64,000 nucleotides of DNA from Derxia gummosa DSM 723 (GTDB lineage: Bacteria; Pseudomonadota; Gammaproteobacteria; Burkholderiales; Burkholderiaceae_E), in contig NZ_KI519499.1 of NCBI RefSeq assembly GCF_000482785.1, positions 434,001 to 498,000 on the forward strand. Direction: 5' to 3'. Positions 42,755 through 50,999 of the stretch are shown here, piece by piece; positions within the stretch are counted from its first letter, which is position 1; each line of letters opens with the position of its first letter. Position numbers and translations under genes: made by a program. Under the pieces are notes generated by a model. The model worked only from the letters and a program-made list of their open reading frames with translations. It had not been told where the DNA came from and searched no databases.

Positions 42755-44095
42755 TCAGCCCGCCTTCGCCACCACCCGCCGCAGCCAGCCGCCGAGCACG
42801 GCGCCGCGCAGCAGCAGGAAGAGGTCGAGCACCAGCCACAGCCCGTGGTTGCCGAGCACCGCCATCGCCGGCCCGACCGCCACGAAGAACAGCACCGCCG
42901 CGCCCAGCACCGCCCACATCAGCTCGCGCAGCAGCACGGCGCCGATGTAGATGCCGTCGAACATGAAGGCGCCGACCGCCGCGACCGGCCACAGCGCGAG
43001 CCAGAGCAGATGCCGACGCGCGGCGGCGCGCACCTCGGGCAGGTCGGTCATGGCATCGATGAGCGGCGGCCCGGCCAGCCACAGCGCCACAACGCAGGGC
43101 AAGGCGAGCAGCCCGGCCCAGAGCAGCGGCCGCAGCACGGCGCGGCGCGCCTGCGCCGGATCGCGCGCGCCGATCGCCGTGCCGACGAGCGTCTGGGCCG
43201 CGTTGGCGAAACCGTCGATGCCGTAGGTGACGAAGGTCGCCACGCTCATGAGCACGCCGTTCGCCGCGAGGATCACCTCGCCCTGCCCGGCGCCGTGGCG
43301 CGTGAAGGCGGAGAACACCGCGAGCAGCGCCGCCGTGCGCACGAGCAGCGTGCCGTTCATCGCGACGAGCGCGCGCCAGGCGGCCGCGTCACGCAGCGCG
43401 GCTCCCGGCAGCCGCAGCAGGCCGGCGCGCGCCAGCAGCACCAGCCCGGCGATGCAGCCCGTGGCATCGGCGACGGCGGTGGCGGCGCCGAGCCCGGCCA
43501 CGCCCGCGTCGAAACCGAGCACCAGCGCGAGCGCCACGGCCAGATTCACCGCGTTGACGAGCAGCTGGAGCGCCAGCCCGGTCATGGCGCGTCGGGCGCC
43601 GAGCAGCCAGCCGAGGATCACGTAGTTGGCGAGTCCGAAGGGCAGCGACCAGATGCGCGCGCCGCAGTAGTCGAAGGCGCGGGCGCGCAGCGCGCCTTGC
43701 GCGTCGAACAGATCGGCGAGCAGCCCGAGCAGCGGCGCGCGCAGCAGCACGAGCAGCGCGCCGGCGCCGACCGCCAGGCCGAGGGCGCGCATCAGAAGGT
43801 CGGATTCGGCGCGCGAGTCGCGCGCGCCGCGAGCCTGGGCGGTGAGCGCCGCCGTGCCCATGCGCAGGAAGACGAAGCCCCAGAACACGAGGTTGAAGGC
43901 CTGGGCGCCCAGCGTGACCGCGCCGAGGCTGGTCGCATCGCGCATGTGGCCGGCGAGCGCGGTATCGACCGCCGACAGCAGCGGCTGGGTCAGGCTGGAC
44001 AGGATGAGCGGGACCGCGAGCGCGACGATCTCGCGGTGGGTGGGCGTGTCGGCGCGCGGCGCGGCCGTGTCGGAGGTAGCACTGGAAGTCGTCAT
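42755..44095 (-). CDS. MATE family efflux transporter (DinF-like)
   Basis: A 446-residue integral membrane protein with twelve predicted helices in two six-helix halves, exporting cationic compounds in exchange for sodium or protons. Recognisable elements are the N-terminal IVALAVPLILSSLTQPLLSAVDTALAGHM, GFVFLRMGTAALTAQARGA and the second-half YGIDGFANAAQTLVGTAIGARDPAQARR, which is characteristic of the DinF subfamily. The start at 44095 removes a long unlikely upstream extension in the same frame. Divergent from the carboxymuconolactone-decarboxylase-like gene. Confidence 0.92.
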   Translation of the reverse strand: MTTSSATSDTAAPRADTPTHREIVALAVPLILSSLTQPLLSAVDTALAGHMRDATSLGAVTLGAQAFNLVFWGFVFLRMGTAALTAQARGARDSRAESDLLMRALGLAVGAGALLVLLRAPLLGLLADLFDAQGALRARAFDYCGARIWSLPFGLANYVILGWLLGARRAMTGLALQLLVNAVNLAVALALVLGFDAGVAGLGAATAVADATGCIAGLVLLARAGLLRLPGAALRDAAAWRALVAMNGTLLVRTAALLAVFSAFTRHGAGQGEVILAANGVLMSVATFVTYGIDGFANAAQTLVGTAIGARDPAQARRAVLRPLLWAGLLALPCVVALWLAGPPLIDAMTDLPEVRAAARRHLLWLALWPVAAVGAFMFDGIYIGAVLLRELMWAVLGAAVLFFVAVGPAMAVLGNHGLWLVLDLFLLLRGAVLGGWLRRVVAKAG

Positions 44096-44321
44096 CGCGC
44101 CCAAGGCTAGCCGAGGCCGTACGGCGCGACCGGTACCGGCGTGGGGCACGGCCGACGGACCAATCCCGGTGCGCCCCGACGCCCGTCGCCCGGATCGCGC
44201 CGCCGACCGGCGCCGCGCCGGCCTCGGTCGGCACGCGGGCGCAACACGGTCGTGCATCGCTTGCACCGCCCCGCCGCGCCGCCGACCATCGCGGCTTTTC
44301 CACTCCGCCATCTGCCTCGCC

Positions 44322-44741
44322 ATGACCGAGCCGACCTCCCCCGCCCAGCCCGACATCCATCCCGGCGAAGCCCGCCGCCGCCAGGTGATGGGCGATGTCT
44401 TCGTCGATCGCGCGCTCGGCTCGGCCGACGCCTTCACCCGCCCGCTCCAGCAGTACGTCAACGAGCACGCCTGGGGCTCGACTTGGCTGCGCGACGGCAT
44501 CGAGCTCAAGCAGCGCAGCCTGTGCACGGTGGCCATGCTCGCGGCGCTCGGCCGCAGCAACGAGCTGAAGGGCCATCTGCGCGGCGCGCTCAACAACGGC
44601 GCGACGCTGGCCGAGATCCGCGAGGTGCTGCTGCACGTGGCGCCCTATGCCGGCGCGCCGGCCGCGATCGAGGCCTTCCGCGCGGCGAAGGAGTTCATGG
44701 CCGACAACGGCCTCGCCTTCGACGAGCCGGCGGCGGGCTGA
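44322..44741 (+). CDS. Carboxymuconolactone decarboxylase family protein
   Basis: A 139-residue AhpD/CMD-fold protein. [36 protein letters not shown] and in particular [31 protein letters not shown] match PcaC, 4-carboxymuconolactone decarboxylase of the protocatechuate branch. The catalytic His of [10 protein letters not shown] is present and the CxxC of AhpD peroxidases is absent. No other protocatechuate genes are nearby, so a pcaC symbol is not justified; many such orphan proteins are of unknown role. Followed by the pentanucleotide repeat. Confidence 0.88.
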   Translation: MTEPTSPAQPDIHPGEARRRQVMGDVFVDRALGSADAFTRPLQQYVNEHAWGSTWLRDGIELKQRSLCTVAMLAALGRSNELKGHLRGALNNGATLAEIREVLLHVAPYAGAPAAIEAFRAAKEFMADNGLAFDEPAAG

Positions 44742-44760
44742 AACGCCACGCCGGCCGCGC

Positions 44761-44824
44761 GCCACGCCACGCCACGCCACGCCACGCCACGCCACGCCAC
44801 GCCACGCCACGCCACGCCACGCCA
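44761..44824. repeat. Pentanucleotide tandem repeat (GCCAC)12.8
   Basis: Twelve perfect copies of GCCAC from 44761 to 44820, continuing as GCCA, lie between the CMD-like stop and the esterase start (51 bp downstream). It is the only long perfect microsatellite in the window. A five-base unit would shift spacing by half a helical turn or change frame when copy number changes. Confidence 0.97.
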
Positions 44825-44875
44825 GACCGACCCGCCCGCCGCCACGCGGGCCGGCCCCCTTCCCCGGAGTCCGCC

Positions 44876-45499
44876 ATGTCCAGCGCCATCCTCATCCAGC
44901 GCCCCGAGGCGCCCGAGCATCTGATCCTGCTGTTCCACGGCTACGGCGCCGCGCCCGACGATCTCGTGCCGCTGGGGGAGCGGCTGGCGCGCGAGTTCCC
45001 GCGCGCGCTGGTGGCGAGCATCGCCGGCACCGAGCCCTGCGAGATCAGCAGCGGCCGGCAATGGTTCTCGCTCAAGGGCATCAGCGACGAGAACCGCGCG
45101 GCCCGCATCGCGCTCGCGCTGCGCGACTTCAACGGCGCCATCACGCTGTGGCAGCAGCAAACCGGGCTCGGCGCGACGGCGACGACGCTGGTCGGCTTCT
45201 CGCAGGGCGCGATGATGGCGCTCGGCTCGCTGTGCCAGCCGGTGCCGGTCGCGCATCGGGTCGCGGCGATCGCCGGGCGCTTCGCCACGCTGCCCGAACG
45301 GCTCGCGGCCGGGCTGACGGTGCATCTGCTGCACGGCGCCGACGACAGCGTGGTGGCGGCGGCGAACTCGTCGCAGGCCTTCGAGCGGCTGCATGCGCTC
45401 GGCGTGCCGGCCACGCTCGACCTGTTCCCGGATGTCGGCCACGGCATCACGCCCGAGATGGCCGACACCCTCGTCGCCCGGCTGCGCGGCGCCGGCTGA
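44876..45499 (+). CDS. Alpha/beta-hydrolase (YpfH/phospholipase-carboxylesterase family)
   Basis: A 207-residue cytosolic serine esterase. Oxyanion region [19 protein letters not shown], nucleophile Ser in [12 protein letters not shown], Asp in [11 protein letters not shown] and His in VGHGITPEM form the expected triad in the order of the carboxylesterase/YpfH family. [16 protein letters not shown] is also typical. Natural substrate unknown. The start follows CCGGAG 8 nt upstream; the frame remains open upstream through the GCCAC repeat array, but that part lacks a plausible start and family similarity. A change in repeat number would alter the distance to any upstream promoter. Confidence 0.91.
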   Translation: MSSAILIQRPEAPEHLILLFHGYGAAPDDLVPLGERLAREFPRALVASIAGTEPCEISSGRQWFSLKGISDENRAARIALALRDFNGAITLWQQQTGLGATATTLVGFSQGAMMALGSLCQPVPVAHRVAAIAGRFATLPERLAAGLTVHLLHGADDSVVAAANSSQAFERLHALGVPATLDLFPDVGHGITPEMADTLVARLRGAG

Positions 45500-45574
45500 A
45501 CGGCCCCGTACCCGCCGCCGCCCGGCCGCCCCGCTGGCACACTCGCGCCCTCGCAAATCCGGGGGGCGGTTCAG

Positions 45575-46531
45575 ATGTGGGCAGGCGTGGCGTTCGCGCT
45601 CGTGGCGGGGATGACCTGGGGGCTGGTGTTCGTGGGGCCGCTGCTGCTGCCCGACTATCCGCCGGCGCAGCAGGCCTTCGGCCGCTATCTGGCCTTCGGG
45701 CTGATCGCGCTGCCGCTGGGCTGGATCGACCGCGCCGGGCTCGCTCGGCTGGCGCGGGCCGACTGGATCGAGGCGCTCCGCCTCGCGGCCGTCGGCAATG
45801 TCGCCTACTACCTGCTGCTCGCGAGCGCGATCCGTCAGGCCGGCGCGCCGCTGCCGACCATGATCATCGGCAGCCTGCCCGTGGTGCTGGCGATCGCCGG
45901 CAACCTGCGCGACCACGCGCGCGACGGCCATCTGCCGTGGAAGAAGCTGGCGCCGCCGCTCGCGGCCATCGCGGCCGGCATCGGCTGCGTGAATCAGGCC
46001 GAGCTGGCCGACGCCGCCAGCCCGCTGGCGGGCGATCCGGCCGGCCATGCGCTCGGCGTGCTGCTCGCGCTCGGCGCGATGGCCTGCTGGACCTGGTATC
46101 CGCTGCGCAACACCGACTGGCTGAGGCGCAATCCGCGCCACGGCGCGCGCGTATGGGCGACGGCCCAGGGCCTGGCGACGCTGCCGCTCGCGCTCGTGGG
46201 CTATGCGGCGCTGTGGGGCTGGCAGGCGCTGACCGACGCCGCGCCCGCGACGCTGCCGCTTGGGCCGCGCCCGGCAGTGTTCGCGGGACTGATGGTGGCG
46301 ATCGGGCTGCTCGCGTCCTGGGTCGGCACGCTGTGCTGGAACCAGGCCAGCGCGCGGCTGCCGTCGGCGCTGGCCGGGCAGCTCATCGTGTTCGAGACGC
46401 TTTCGGCACTGGCCTACAACCAGGCGCTGCGCGGCGGCTGGCCTGCGCCACTCGCGCTCGCGGGCGTGGCGCTGCTGGTGACGGGCGTGATGGGGGCGAC
46501 ACGGGTGAAGGCGCTGCCCCCGACCGCCTGA
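45575..46531 (+). CDS. EamA/DMT family transporter
   Basis: A 318-residue inner-membrane protein with about ten helices, two EamA repeats of five. Characteristic segments are the N-terminal GMTWGLVFVGPLLLPDYPP, FGRYLAFGLIALPLGW, the repeat-end PLPTMIIGSLPVVLAIAGN and, in the second half, SARLPSALAGQLIVFETLSALAYNQ. It probably exports amino acids or other small metabolites, but the substrate cannot be deduced. It stands alone, 75 bp after the esterase gene. Confidence 0.88.
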   Translation: MWAGVAFALVAGMTWGLVFVGPLLLPDYPPAQQAFGRYLAFGLIALPLGWIDRAGLARLARADWIEALRLAAVGNVAYYLLLASAIRQAGAPLPTMIIGSLPVVLAIAGNLRDHARDGHLPWKKLAPPLAAIAAGIGCVNQAELADAASPLAGDPAGHALGVLLALGAMACWTWYPLRNTDWLRRNPRHGARVWATAQGLATLPLALVGYAALWGWQALTDAAPATLPLGPRPAVFAGLMVAIGLLASWVGTLCWNQASARLPSALAGQLIVFETLSALAYNQALRGGWPAPLALAGVALLVTGVMGATRVKALPPTA

Positions 46532-46549
46532 CGCCGACCGGGGGCCGGC

Positions 46550-47137
46550 TCAGGCGCGACGGCGCCGCGCCACCAGCGCGCCGACCGCCGTCATGCCGAT
46601 GGCGAACATCGCCGCCGGATCGGCCTCGGGCACCGGCGAGGTCGAGCCACCGTCGAACAGCTGGCTCGTCGGCGTGAGCGTGAGGCTGCCGCGAAGGATC
46701 TGCGAGTAGTCGTAATGGCTGCCACCGGCGAAGAAGCCGATCGTGTCGCCGGCGTTCACGTTGTAGAAGGTGTAGCCGCCCGAGTAGTCGAAACCGTTGG
46801 ACGGCGACTCGCAGCAGCCCCAGGCGTAGGCATCGACCAGCGTGGCGCCGGTGGTGGTGGTCAGGCGCGCGGTCACGCTGAACCACGAGTGCAGGCCGCT
46901 GTAGTCCCACAGGAATGAGTAGGTACCGGCCTCCGGCGCGACGCCGGTGATCGACCATTCGCGGTAGCCGTAGCCGGACTCCGTGAGGTCGTAGGAAAGC
47001 GTGGTCGAACCGTCGGCCCCGGTGCTGGAGCCGAGGTTGCCGGCGCCGCTGATGTGCCAGTCGATGGCGGTAGCGGAGGCGGTTCCGGAGCAGGCGGCGA
47101 CGACGAGGGCCGCCAGGACGAGTTTCGAGGCTTGCAT
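46550..47137 (-). CDS. PEP-CTERM sorted exported protein
   Basis: A 195-residue secreted protein with a signal peptide (KLVLAALVVAACSGTASA), a beta-rich, Ser/Thr/Gly/Tyr-rich body with little recognisable homology, and a C-terminal tripartite sorting signal: VPEADP motif, hydrophobic helix AAMFAIGMTAVGALVA and a final RRRRA. This is the PEP-CTERM arrangement recognised by exosortase in exopolysaccharide-producing bacteria; the motif here is PEAD rather than the consensus PEPA. Two adjacent cysteines occur in GCCES. No exosortase or EPS locus is in this window, so the machinery must be elsewhere. Confidence 0.85.
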   Translation of the reverse strand: MQASKLVLAALVVAACSGTASATAIDWHISGAGNLGSSTGADGSTTLSYDLTESGYGYREWSITGVAPEAGTYSFLWDYSGLHSWFSVTARLTTTTGATLVDAYAWGCCESPSNGFDYSGGYTFYNVNAGDTIGFFAGGSHYDYSQILRGSLTLTPTSQLFDGGSTSPVPEADPAAMFAIGMTAVGALVARRRRA

Positions 47138-47275
47138 GGTGGGTTTCCTGAGAAATGTTCGGGATACGGACGTGAAGCAGGCAGGAAACTAAGACCTCGA
47201 CACACCGGAAAACCCCGGGCCCGAACGGGTTTAACAGTGTCATGCGGCCATGCAACATCCTCTGCCGCCCGCCCC

Positions 47276-48265
47276 TCAGCCCCCCAGCATCGCCGCCGGC
47301 CCGTCCGGCTCGGCCACGATGTCCACCTCCACATCCCCGCCTTCCACGCTGCCGCCCGCCAGCACCCAGGCATCCAGCCCGCCGAGCAGCGGTCGCACCC
47401 GCGTGAAGCCCTTGGCCGCGAGCAGCCGCGCCGCCTGCGCCGCCGATACCTCGTTCGGGCAGTTGCAGTAGAGGACGATCTCGCGGTCGCGCGGCAGGCG
47501 CGGCGCGTGGTCGGCGATCTCGTGCAGGCCGACCGCGAGCGCGCCCGGAATGCGACGCGGATCGATCTCGACGCCGGTGCGGCTGCGCACGTCGATCACC
47601 ACCGGCTCGTGGCCGCCGTCGAGCAGCGCGCGCAATTCATCGACGCTGATGCGCGCGCGCTCGACCGCACGGAGGAATTCGCGGCGGCGGCGCCAGCGCC
47701 AGGCGAGGTAGCCGGCCACCGCCACGCCGGCCGCGAGCGCCGCCGCGAGACCGAGGCCCGACAGCGCGGCGAGTACATCCTGGATCTGGTCGCTGAACAC
47801 CAGCCCGAGCGCGAGGAAGGGCGTGGCCCAGACGAAACCCGCCGCCGCCGCATAGGCCGCGAAGCGCGCCAGCGTCATGCCGAGCGCGCCCGCCATCGGC
47901 GCCGCCACCACCGACACGCCCGGCAGGAACTTGGCCGCGATGAGCGAGCCGCCGCCCCAGCGGCCGATGAAGCCTTCGCTCTGGCGCACGCAGCCGTCGG
48001 GCGACAGGCTGATGCGGCACAGCAGCCTCAGGATGCGGTAGCCGAAATGCCGTCCGGCCCAAAACCAGGCCGCATCGCCGAGCAGGTTTGCCAGCACCGC
48101 CAGCCCCAGCACCGGCGCCAGCGCGAGCTGCCCGCCCGCGACCAGCCCGCCCGCGACCACGAGCACCGGCGCCGCCGGCAAGGGCGCGCCGAGACGTACC
48201 GCGAGCGTGACGAGGAAGACGACGAGATAGCCGTGGGCGGCCAGGCTGGAAAGAAGGTCGGGCAA
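47276..48265 (-). CDS. DedA family membrane protein fused to a rhodanese domain
   Basis: A 329-residue fusion. The N-terminal 200 residues are a DedA/SNARE-associated (DUF107-like) membrane domain with SLAAHGYLVVFLVTLAVRLG, the re-entrant motif LGDAAWFWAGRHFGYRIL and the FIGRWGGGSLIAAKFLPGVS signature. A basic stretch (WRWRRRREFL) leads to a C-terminal rhodanese domain (about 225-325) with active-site loop YCNCPNEVSAAQAARLL, whose first loop Cys can carry a persulfide. The start is the TTG at 48265, with GGAG 8 nt upstream; no ATG or GTG is available near the first helix. DedA proteins act as lipid carriers or proton-linked transporters; the rhodanese adds possible sulfur handling. Confidence 0.87.
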   Translation of the reverse strand: MPDLLSSLAAHGYLVVFLVTLAVRLGAPLPAAPVLVVAGGLVAGGQLALAPVLGLAVLANLLGDAAWFWAGRHFGYRILRLLCRISLSPDGCVRQSEGFIGRWGGGSLIAAKFLPGVSVVAAPMAGALGMTLARFAAYAAAAGFVWATPFLALGLVFSDQIQDVLAALSGLGLAAALAAGVAVAGYLAWRWRRRREFLRAVERARISVDELRALLDGGHEPVVIDVRSRTGVEIDPRRIPGALAVGLHEIADHAPRLPRDREIVLYCNCPNEVSAAQAARLLAAKGFTRVRPLLGGLDAWVLAGGSVEGGDVEVDIVAEPDGPAAMLGG

Positions 48266-48578
48266 GGGACGGACTCCGGCGGGTCGGGCGTCGCGGAGGG
48301 CGACGGCCGCGCAAGCCGCAAGACTGCACCGGCGCGGCGCCGCACGCCCGGATTTCACGCCGGGCGGTGAGGGATCGGCGGCGCCGGGCAACACTCGCCG
48401 GCCCGCGCGGCGGCGAGAGCGGGCGTCATGGGACGCACGGGAGGAAGCCGCGAAGGAAAAGTGGAACCGGAAGCAAGGCCGGCGACATGCCGGTTCCGTG
48501 GGCGGCCGGTGGTCGCGCATCCTTGTCCGGGATGCGGGTGACATCCCGCGCTCGGGAGCGGCGGCTGCGCTTCCCTCT

Positions 48579-48594
48579 TGGCACGCTTGTTGAA
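48579..48594 (+). promoter_or_regulatory. Weak sigma-54-like element before the GntR gene
   Basis: TGGCACGCTTGTTGAA has a perfect -24 half (TGGCACG) and correct spacing, but the -12 dinucleotide is GA instead of GC. It may be functional only with an activator, or coincidental. Confidence 0.35.
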
Positions 48595-48600
48595 TGCCTG

Positions 48601-48614
48601 ACTGGTATACCAGT
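48601..48614. promoter_or_regulatory. Perfect 14-bp palindromic GntR/FCD operator
   Basis: ACTGGTATACCAGT is a fully symmetric match to the TGGTATACCA type bound by FadR/FCD regulators such as NanR. It lies 28 bp before the GntR start, at the expected transcription start of the element above, suggesting autorepression and control of the ABC genes. Confidence 0.7.
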
Positions 48615-48641
48615 TTCGTGCACCAATAAGCGGCACCGGCC

Positions 48642-49508
48642 ATGACCGACACCTCCCTCAGCGACGCCCAGCAGCAGGCCGCCATCGACCGCTCCATCGT
48701 CGATGCCGTGCTCGCCGGCCGGCTCAAGCCCGGCGCCCGCCTCGTCGAGCAGCAGATCGCCGATCTGTTCGGCGTGTCGCGCACCCTCGTGCGCGAGGCG
48801 CTGCTCAAGCTCGAAGCCATGGGCATCGTCGAGGCGAGCGCGCGGCGCGGCTGGTTCGTGGTCGAGCCGTCGGTGGCCGAGGCGCGCGAAGCCTTCGAGG
48901 CGCGCCGCGCGGTCGAGGTGGGCCTGCTCGGCTGCGCCGGCAAGGTCGGGCCGGTGGCGCTGGCCCAGTTGCGCGAGCACCTGCGCGCCGAGCGCGCCGC
49001 GATCGCCGCCGACGACGTGGGCGAGCGCAGCTTCCTGCTCGGCGACTTCCATGTCTGCCTGGCGCAGGCGCTCGGCAACCGCGTGCTCGCCGACATCCTG
49101 CGCGGCCTGACGGCGCGCACCGTGCTGATCGCCGCGCTCTACCAGAGCGACCACGACGCCACCGCCTCCTGCGACGACCACGAAGCCATCGTCGCGGCGC
49201 TCGCGGCCGGCGACCACGAGCTGGCCGCCCGCCTCATGCGCGCCCACATCGGCGACGTCGAGGCCGCGCTCAAGCCCGTCGCGCCGGCCGGTCCGCTGGC
49301 CGAGCTGCGCGCCGCGCTCGCGCCGGTGGGGCGGCCGGCGCCCGCCGCATCCGCCGCATCCGCCGCATCCGCCGCATCCGCCGCATCGGCCACCCGCGCC
49401 CAACCCGTCTCTCCGGCGCCGCGTCCGCGCGCGGCGCCTTCCCACCCGCGCACGGCCCCGGCGCCGACCGCGCCCGCCCGCCCCCGCCGCAAGTCACAGG
49501 AGCCCTGA
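48642..49508 (+). CDS. GntR family transcriptional regulator (FCD), amino-acid ABC operon
   Basis: A 288-residue repressor. Winged helix about 8-75 (IDRSIVDAVLAGRLKPGARL, IADLFGVSRTLVREALLKL, EASARRGWFVVEP), FCD ligand domain about 82-215 with metal-site pattern FEARRAVE, LGDFHVCLAQALGN and CDDHEAIVAAL. The C-terminal tail of about 65 residues is low complexity, with five AAS repeats encoded by perfect 9-bp DNA units, then a Pro/Arg-rich end. It begins a five-gene operon with the amino-acid importer, 2 bp before the binding-protein gene, and very likely controls it through the palindrome upstream. Confidence 0.9.
   Translation: MTDTSLSDAQQQAAIDRSIVDAVLAGRLKPGARLVEQQIADLFGVSRTLVREALLKLEAMGIVEASARRGWFVVEPSVAEAREAFEARRAVEVGLLGCAGKVGPVALAQLREHLRAERAAIAADDVGERSFLLGDFHVCLAQALGNRVLADILRGLTARTVLIAALYQSDHDATASCDDHEAIVAALAAGDHELAARLMRAHIGDVEAALKPVAPAGPLAELRAALAPVGRPAPAASAASAASAASAASATRAQPVSPAPRPRAAPSHPRTAPAPTAPARPRRKSQEP
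49342..49386 (+). repeat. Five perfect tandem copies of a 9-bp unit in the GntR gene
   Basis: The unit CCGCCGCAT is repeated five times without change and encodes an Ala-Ala-Ser repeat in the C-terminal tail. Copy changes would preserve frame. Confidence 0.9.
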
Positions 49509-49510
49509 CC

Positions 49511-50296
49511 ATGAACCGCCGCCACCTGCTTTCCTTCCTCGCCGCCGCCGCGCTCGGCCTCGGCATCGCCGCGCCCGCCTCGGCCGACGCGCTCGACGAC
49601 ATCGCCAGGAGCGGCACGCTGCGCGTCGCCGTGCCGCAGGACTTCCCGCCTTTCGGCTCGGTCGGCCTCGACATGAAGCCGCTCGGCTACGACATCGACG
49701 TCGCCACGCTCATCGCGAAGAAGCTCGGCGCCAGGGTCGAGCTGGTGCCCGTCACCAGCACCAACCGCATCCCCTATCTCCAGACGAAGAAGGTCGATCT
49801 CGTCATCTCCAGCCTCGGCCGGAATCCCGACCGCGAGAAGGTCATCGACTTCAGCGATGCCTACGCGCCCTTCTTCAACGGCGTGTTCGGCCCGGCCGAT
49901 CTCAAGGTGAGCAAGGTCGAAGACCTCGCCGGCATGACCGTGGGCGTGACGCGCGGCGCGGTCGAAGACCTCGAACTCACCAAGATCGCGCCCGCCAGCA
50001 CCGCCATCAAGCGCTACGACGACAACAACGGCACCATCAGCGCCTTCCTCTCGGGCCAGGTGCAGGCGGTTGCCACCGGCAACGTCGTCGCCGCCGCCAT
50101 CTCGGCCAGGAACCCGCCCAAGAAGCCCGAGACCAAGTTCTTCATCAAAAACTCGCCCTGCTACATCGGCCTGAACAAGGACGAGCCGAAGCTGCTCGCC
50201 AAGGTCAACGCCGCCATCGCCGAAGCCAAGAAGGACGGCAGCCTGAACGCGATCGCGCTCAAGTGGCTGCACGCGCCGCTGCCGGCCGACCTCTGA
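49511..50296 (+). CDS. Polar amino acid ABC transporter, periplasmic binding protein
   Basis: A 261-residue SBP_bac_3 family protein. The signal peptide (LSFLAAAALGLGIAAPASA) is followed by DDIARSGTLRVAVPQDFPPFGSVG, LGYDIDVATLIAKKLGARVEL, the family motif KVIDFSDAYAPFF and VGVTRGAVEDL. It delivers a polar or related small amino-acid-like solute to the permease pair downstream. Ligand is uncertain. Two bases separate it from the GntR stop, and the permease starts 28 bp after it. Confidence 0.93.
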   Translation: MNRRHLLSFLAAAALGLGIAAPASADALDDIARSGTLRVAVPQDFPPFGSVGLDMKPLGYDIDVATLIAKKLGARVELVPVTSTNRIPYLQTKKVDLVISSLGRNPDREKVIDFSDAYAPFFNGVFGPADLKVSKVEDLAGMTVGVTRGAVEDLELTKIAPASTAIKRYDDNNGTISAFLSGQVQAVATGNVVAAAISARNPPKKPETKFFIKNSPCYIGLNKDEPKLLAKVNAAIAEAKKDGSLNAIALKWLHAPLPADL

Positions 50297-50324
50297 TCGC
50301 CGCGCGCATCGACGGACCGCGATC

Positions 50325-50999
50325 GTGGCCTATCAATTCGAGTTCGGCGTCATCGCCGACTACCTGCCGGTGCTCGGCAAGGGGCTGGCGCTGACGGGGC
50401 TGCTCACCCTCGTGGGCGCGACGCTCGGCGTGGCGCTCGGCATCGGCTGTGCCTGGGTGCGCACGCAAGGCCCGCGCTGGCTGCGGCCGGTGGCGGCGGG
50501 CTATGTGGAGCTGTTCCGCAACACGCCCTTCCTGGTGCAGCTGTTCTTCATCTTCTTCGGCCTGCCGGCGGCGGGCGTGCAGCTGGGCGAGTTCAGCGCC
50601 GCCGCGCTGGCGATGGTGGTGAACCTCGGCGCCTACAGCGGCGAGATCATCCGCGCCGGCATCGAGGCGACGCCGCGCGGCCAGTGGGAGGCCGGCGCCA
50701 GCCTCGCGATGACGCGCCTGCAGATCTTCCGCCACGTGGTGCTGGTGCCGGCGCTGCAACGCATCTGGCCGGCGCTGTCGAGCCAGATCGTGATCGTGAT
50801 GCTCGGCTCGGCCGTGTGCTCGCAGATCGCGGCCGAGGAGCTGACCTTCGCCGCCAACTTCATCCAGTCGCGCAGCTTCCGTGCCTTCGAGGTGTACATC
50901 GTCGTGACGGGCATCTACCTCGCGCTGTCGGTGCTGCTGCGCCAGCTGCTGCGCGGCGTGGGCGGGCTGATGTTTCCGCGCCGGAGGGCCGCGCGATGA
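50325..50999 (+). CDS. Amino acid ABC transporter permease (HisM/GlnP type) 1
   Basis: A 224-residue inner-membrane permease starting with GTG. Five helices are visible: GKGLALTGLLTLVGATLGVALGIG, then YVELFRNTPFLVQLFFIFFGLP, where the P(F/L)L(V/L)QL motif is diagnostic. The coupling (EAA) loop is GIEATPRGQWEAGASLAMTRLQIFRHVVLVPALQRI. It forms a heterodimer with the next gene, whose ATG overlaps its stop (ATGA). Confidence 0.93.
   Translation: MAYQFEFGVIADYLPVLGKGLALTGLLTLVGATLGVALGIGCAWVRTQGPRWLRPVAAGYVELFRNTPFLVQLFFIFFGLPAAGVQLGEFSAAALAMVVNLGAYSGEIIRAGIEATPRGQWEAGASLAMTRLQIFRHVVLVPALQRIWPALSSQIVIVMLGSAVCSQIAAEELTFAANFIQSRSFRAFEVYIVVTGIYLALSVLLRQLLRGVGGLMFPRRRAAR

Larger units (their letters stand above)
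48266..48641 (+). promoter_or_regulatory. 376-bp divergent region upstream of the GntR/amino-acid ABC operon
   Basis: Non-coding. The GntR-proximal end holds a sigma-54-like element (48579-48594) and the perfect palindrome at 48601-48614. The DedA-proximal half is GC-rich with short hairpins but nothing specific. Confidence 0.5.

Noticed and set aside
44761-44824. CRISPR-like or spacer-bearing repeat
   Set aside because: The array is a simple perfect 5-bp microsatellite without spacers or cas genes.
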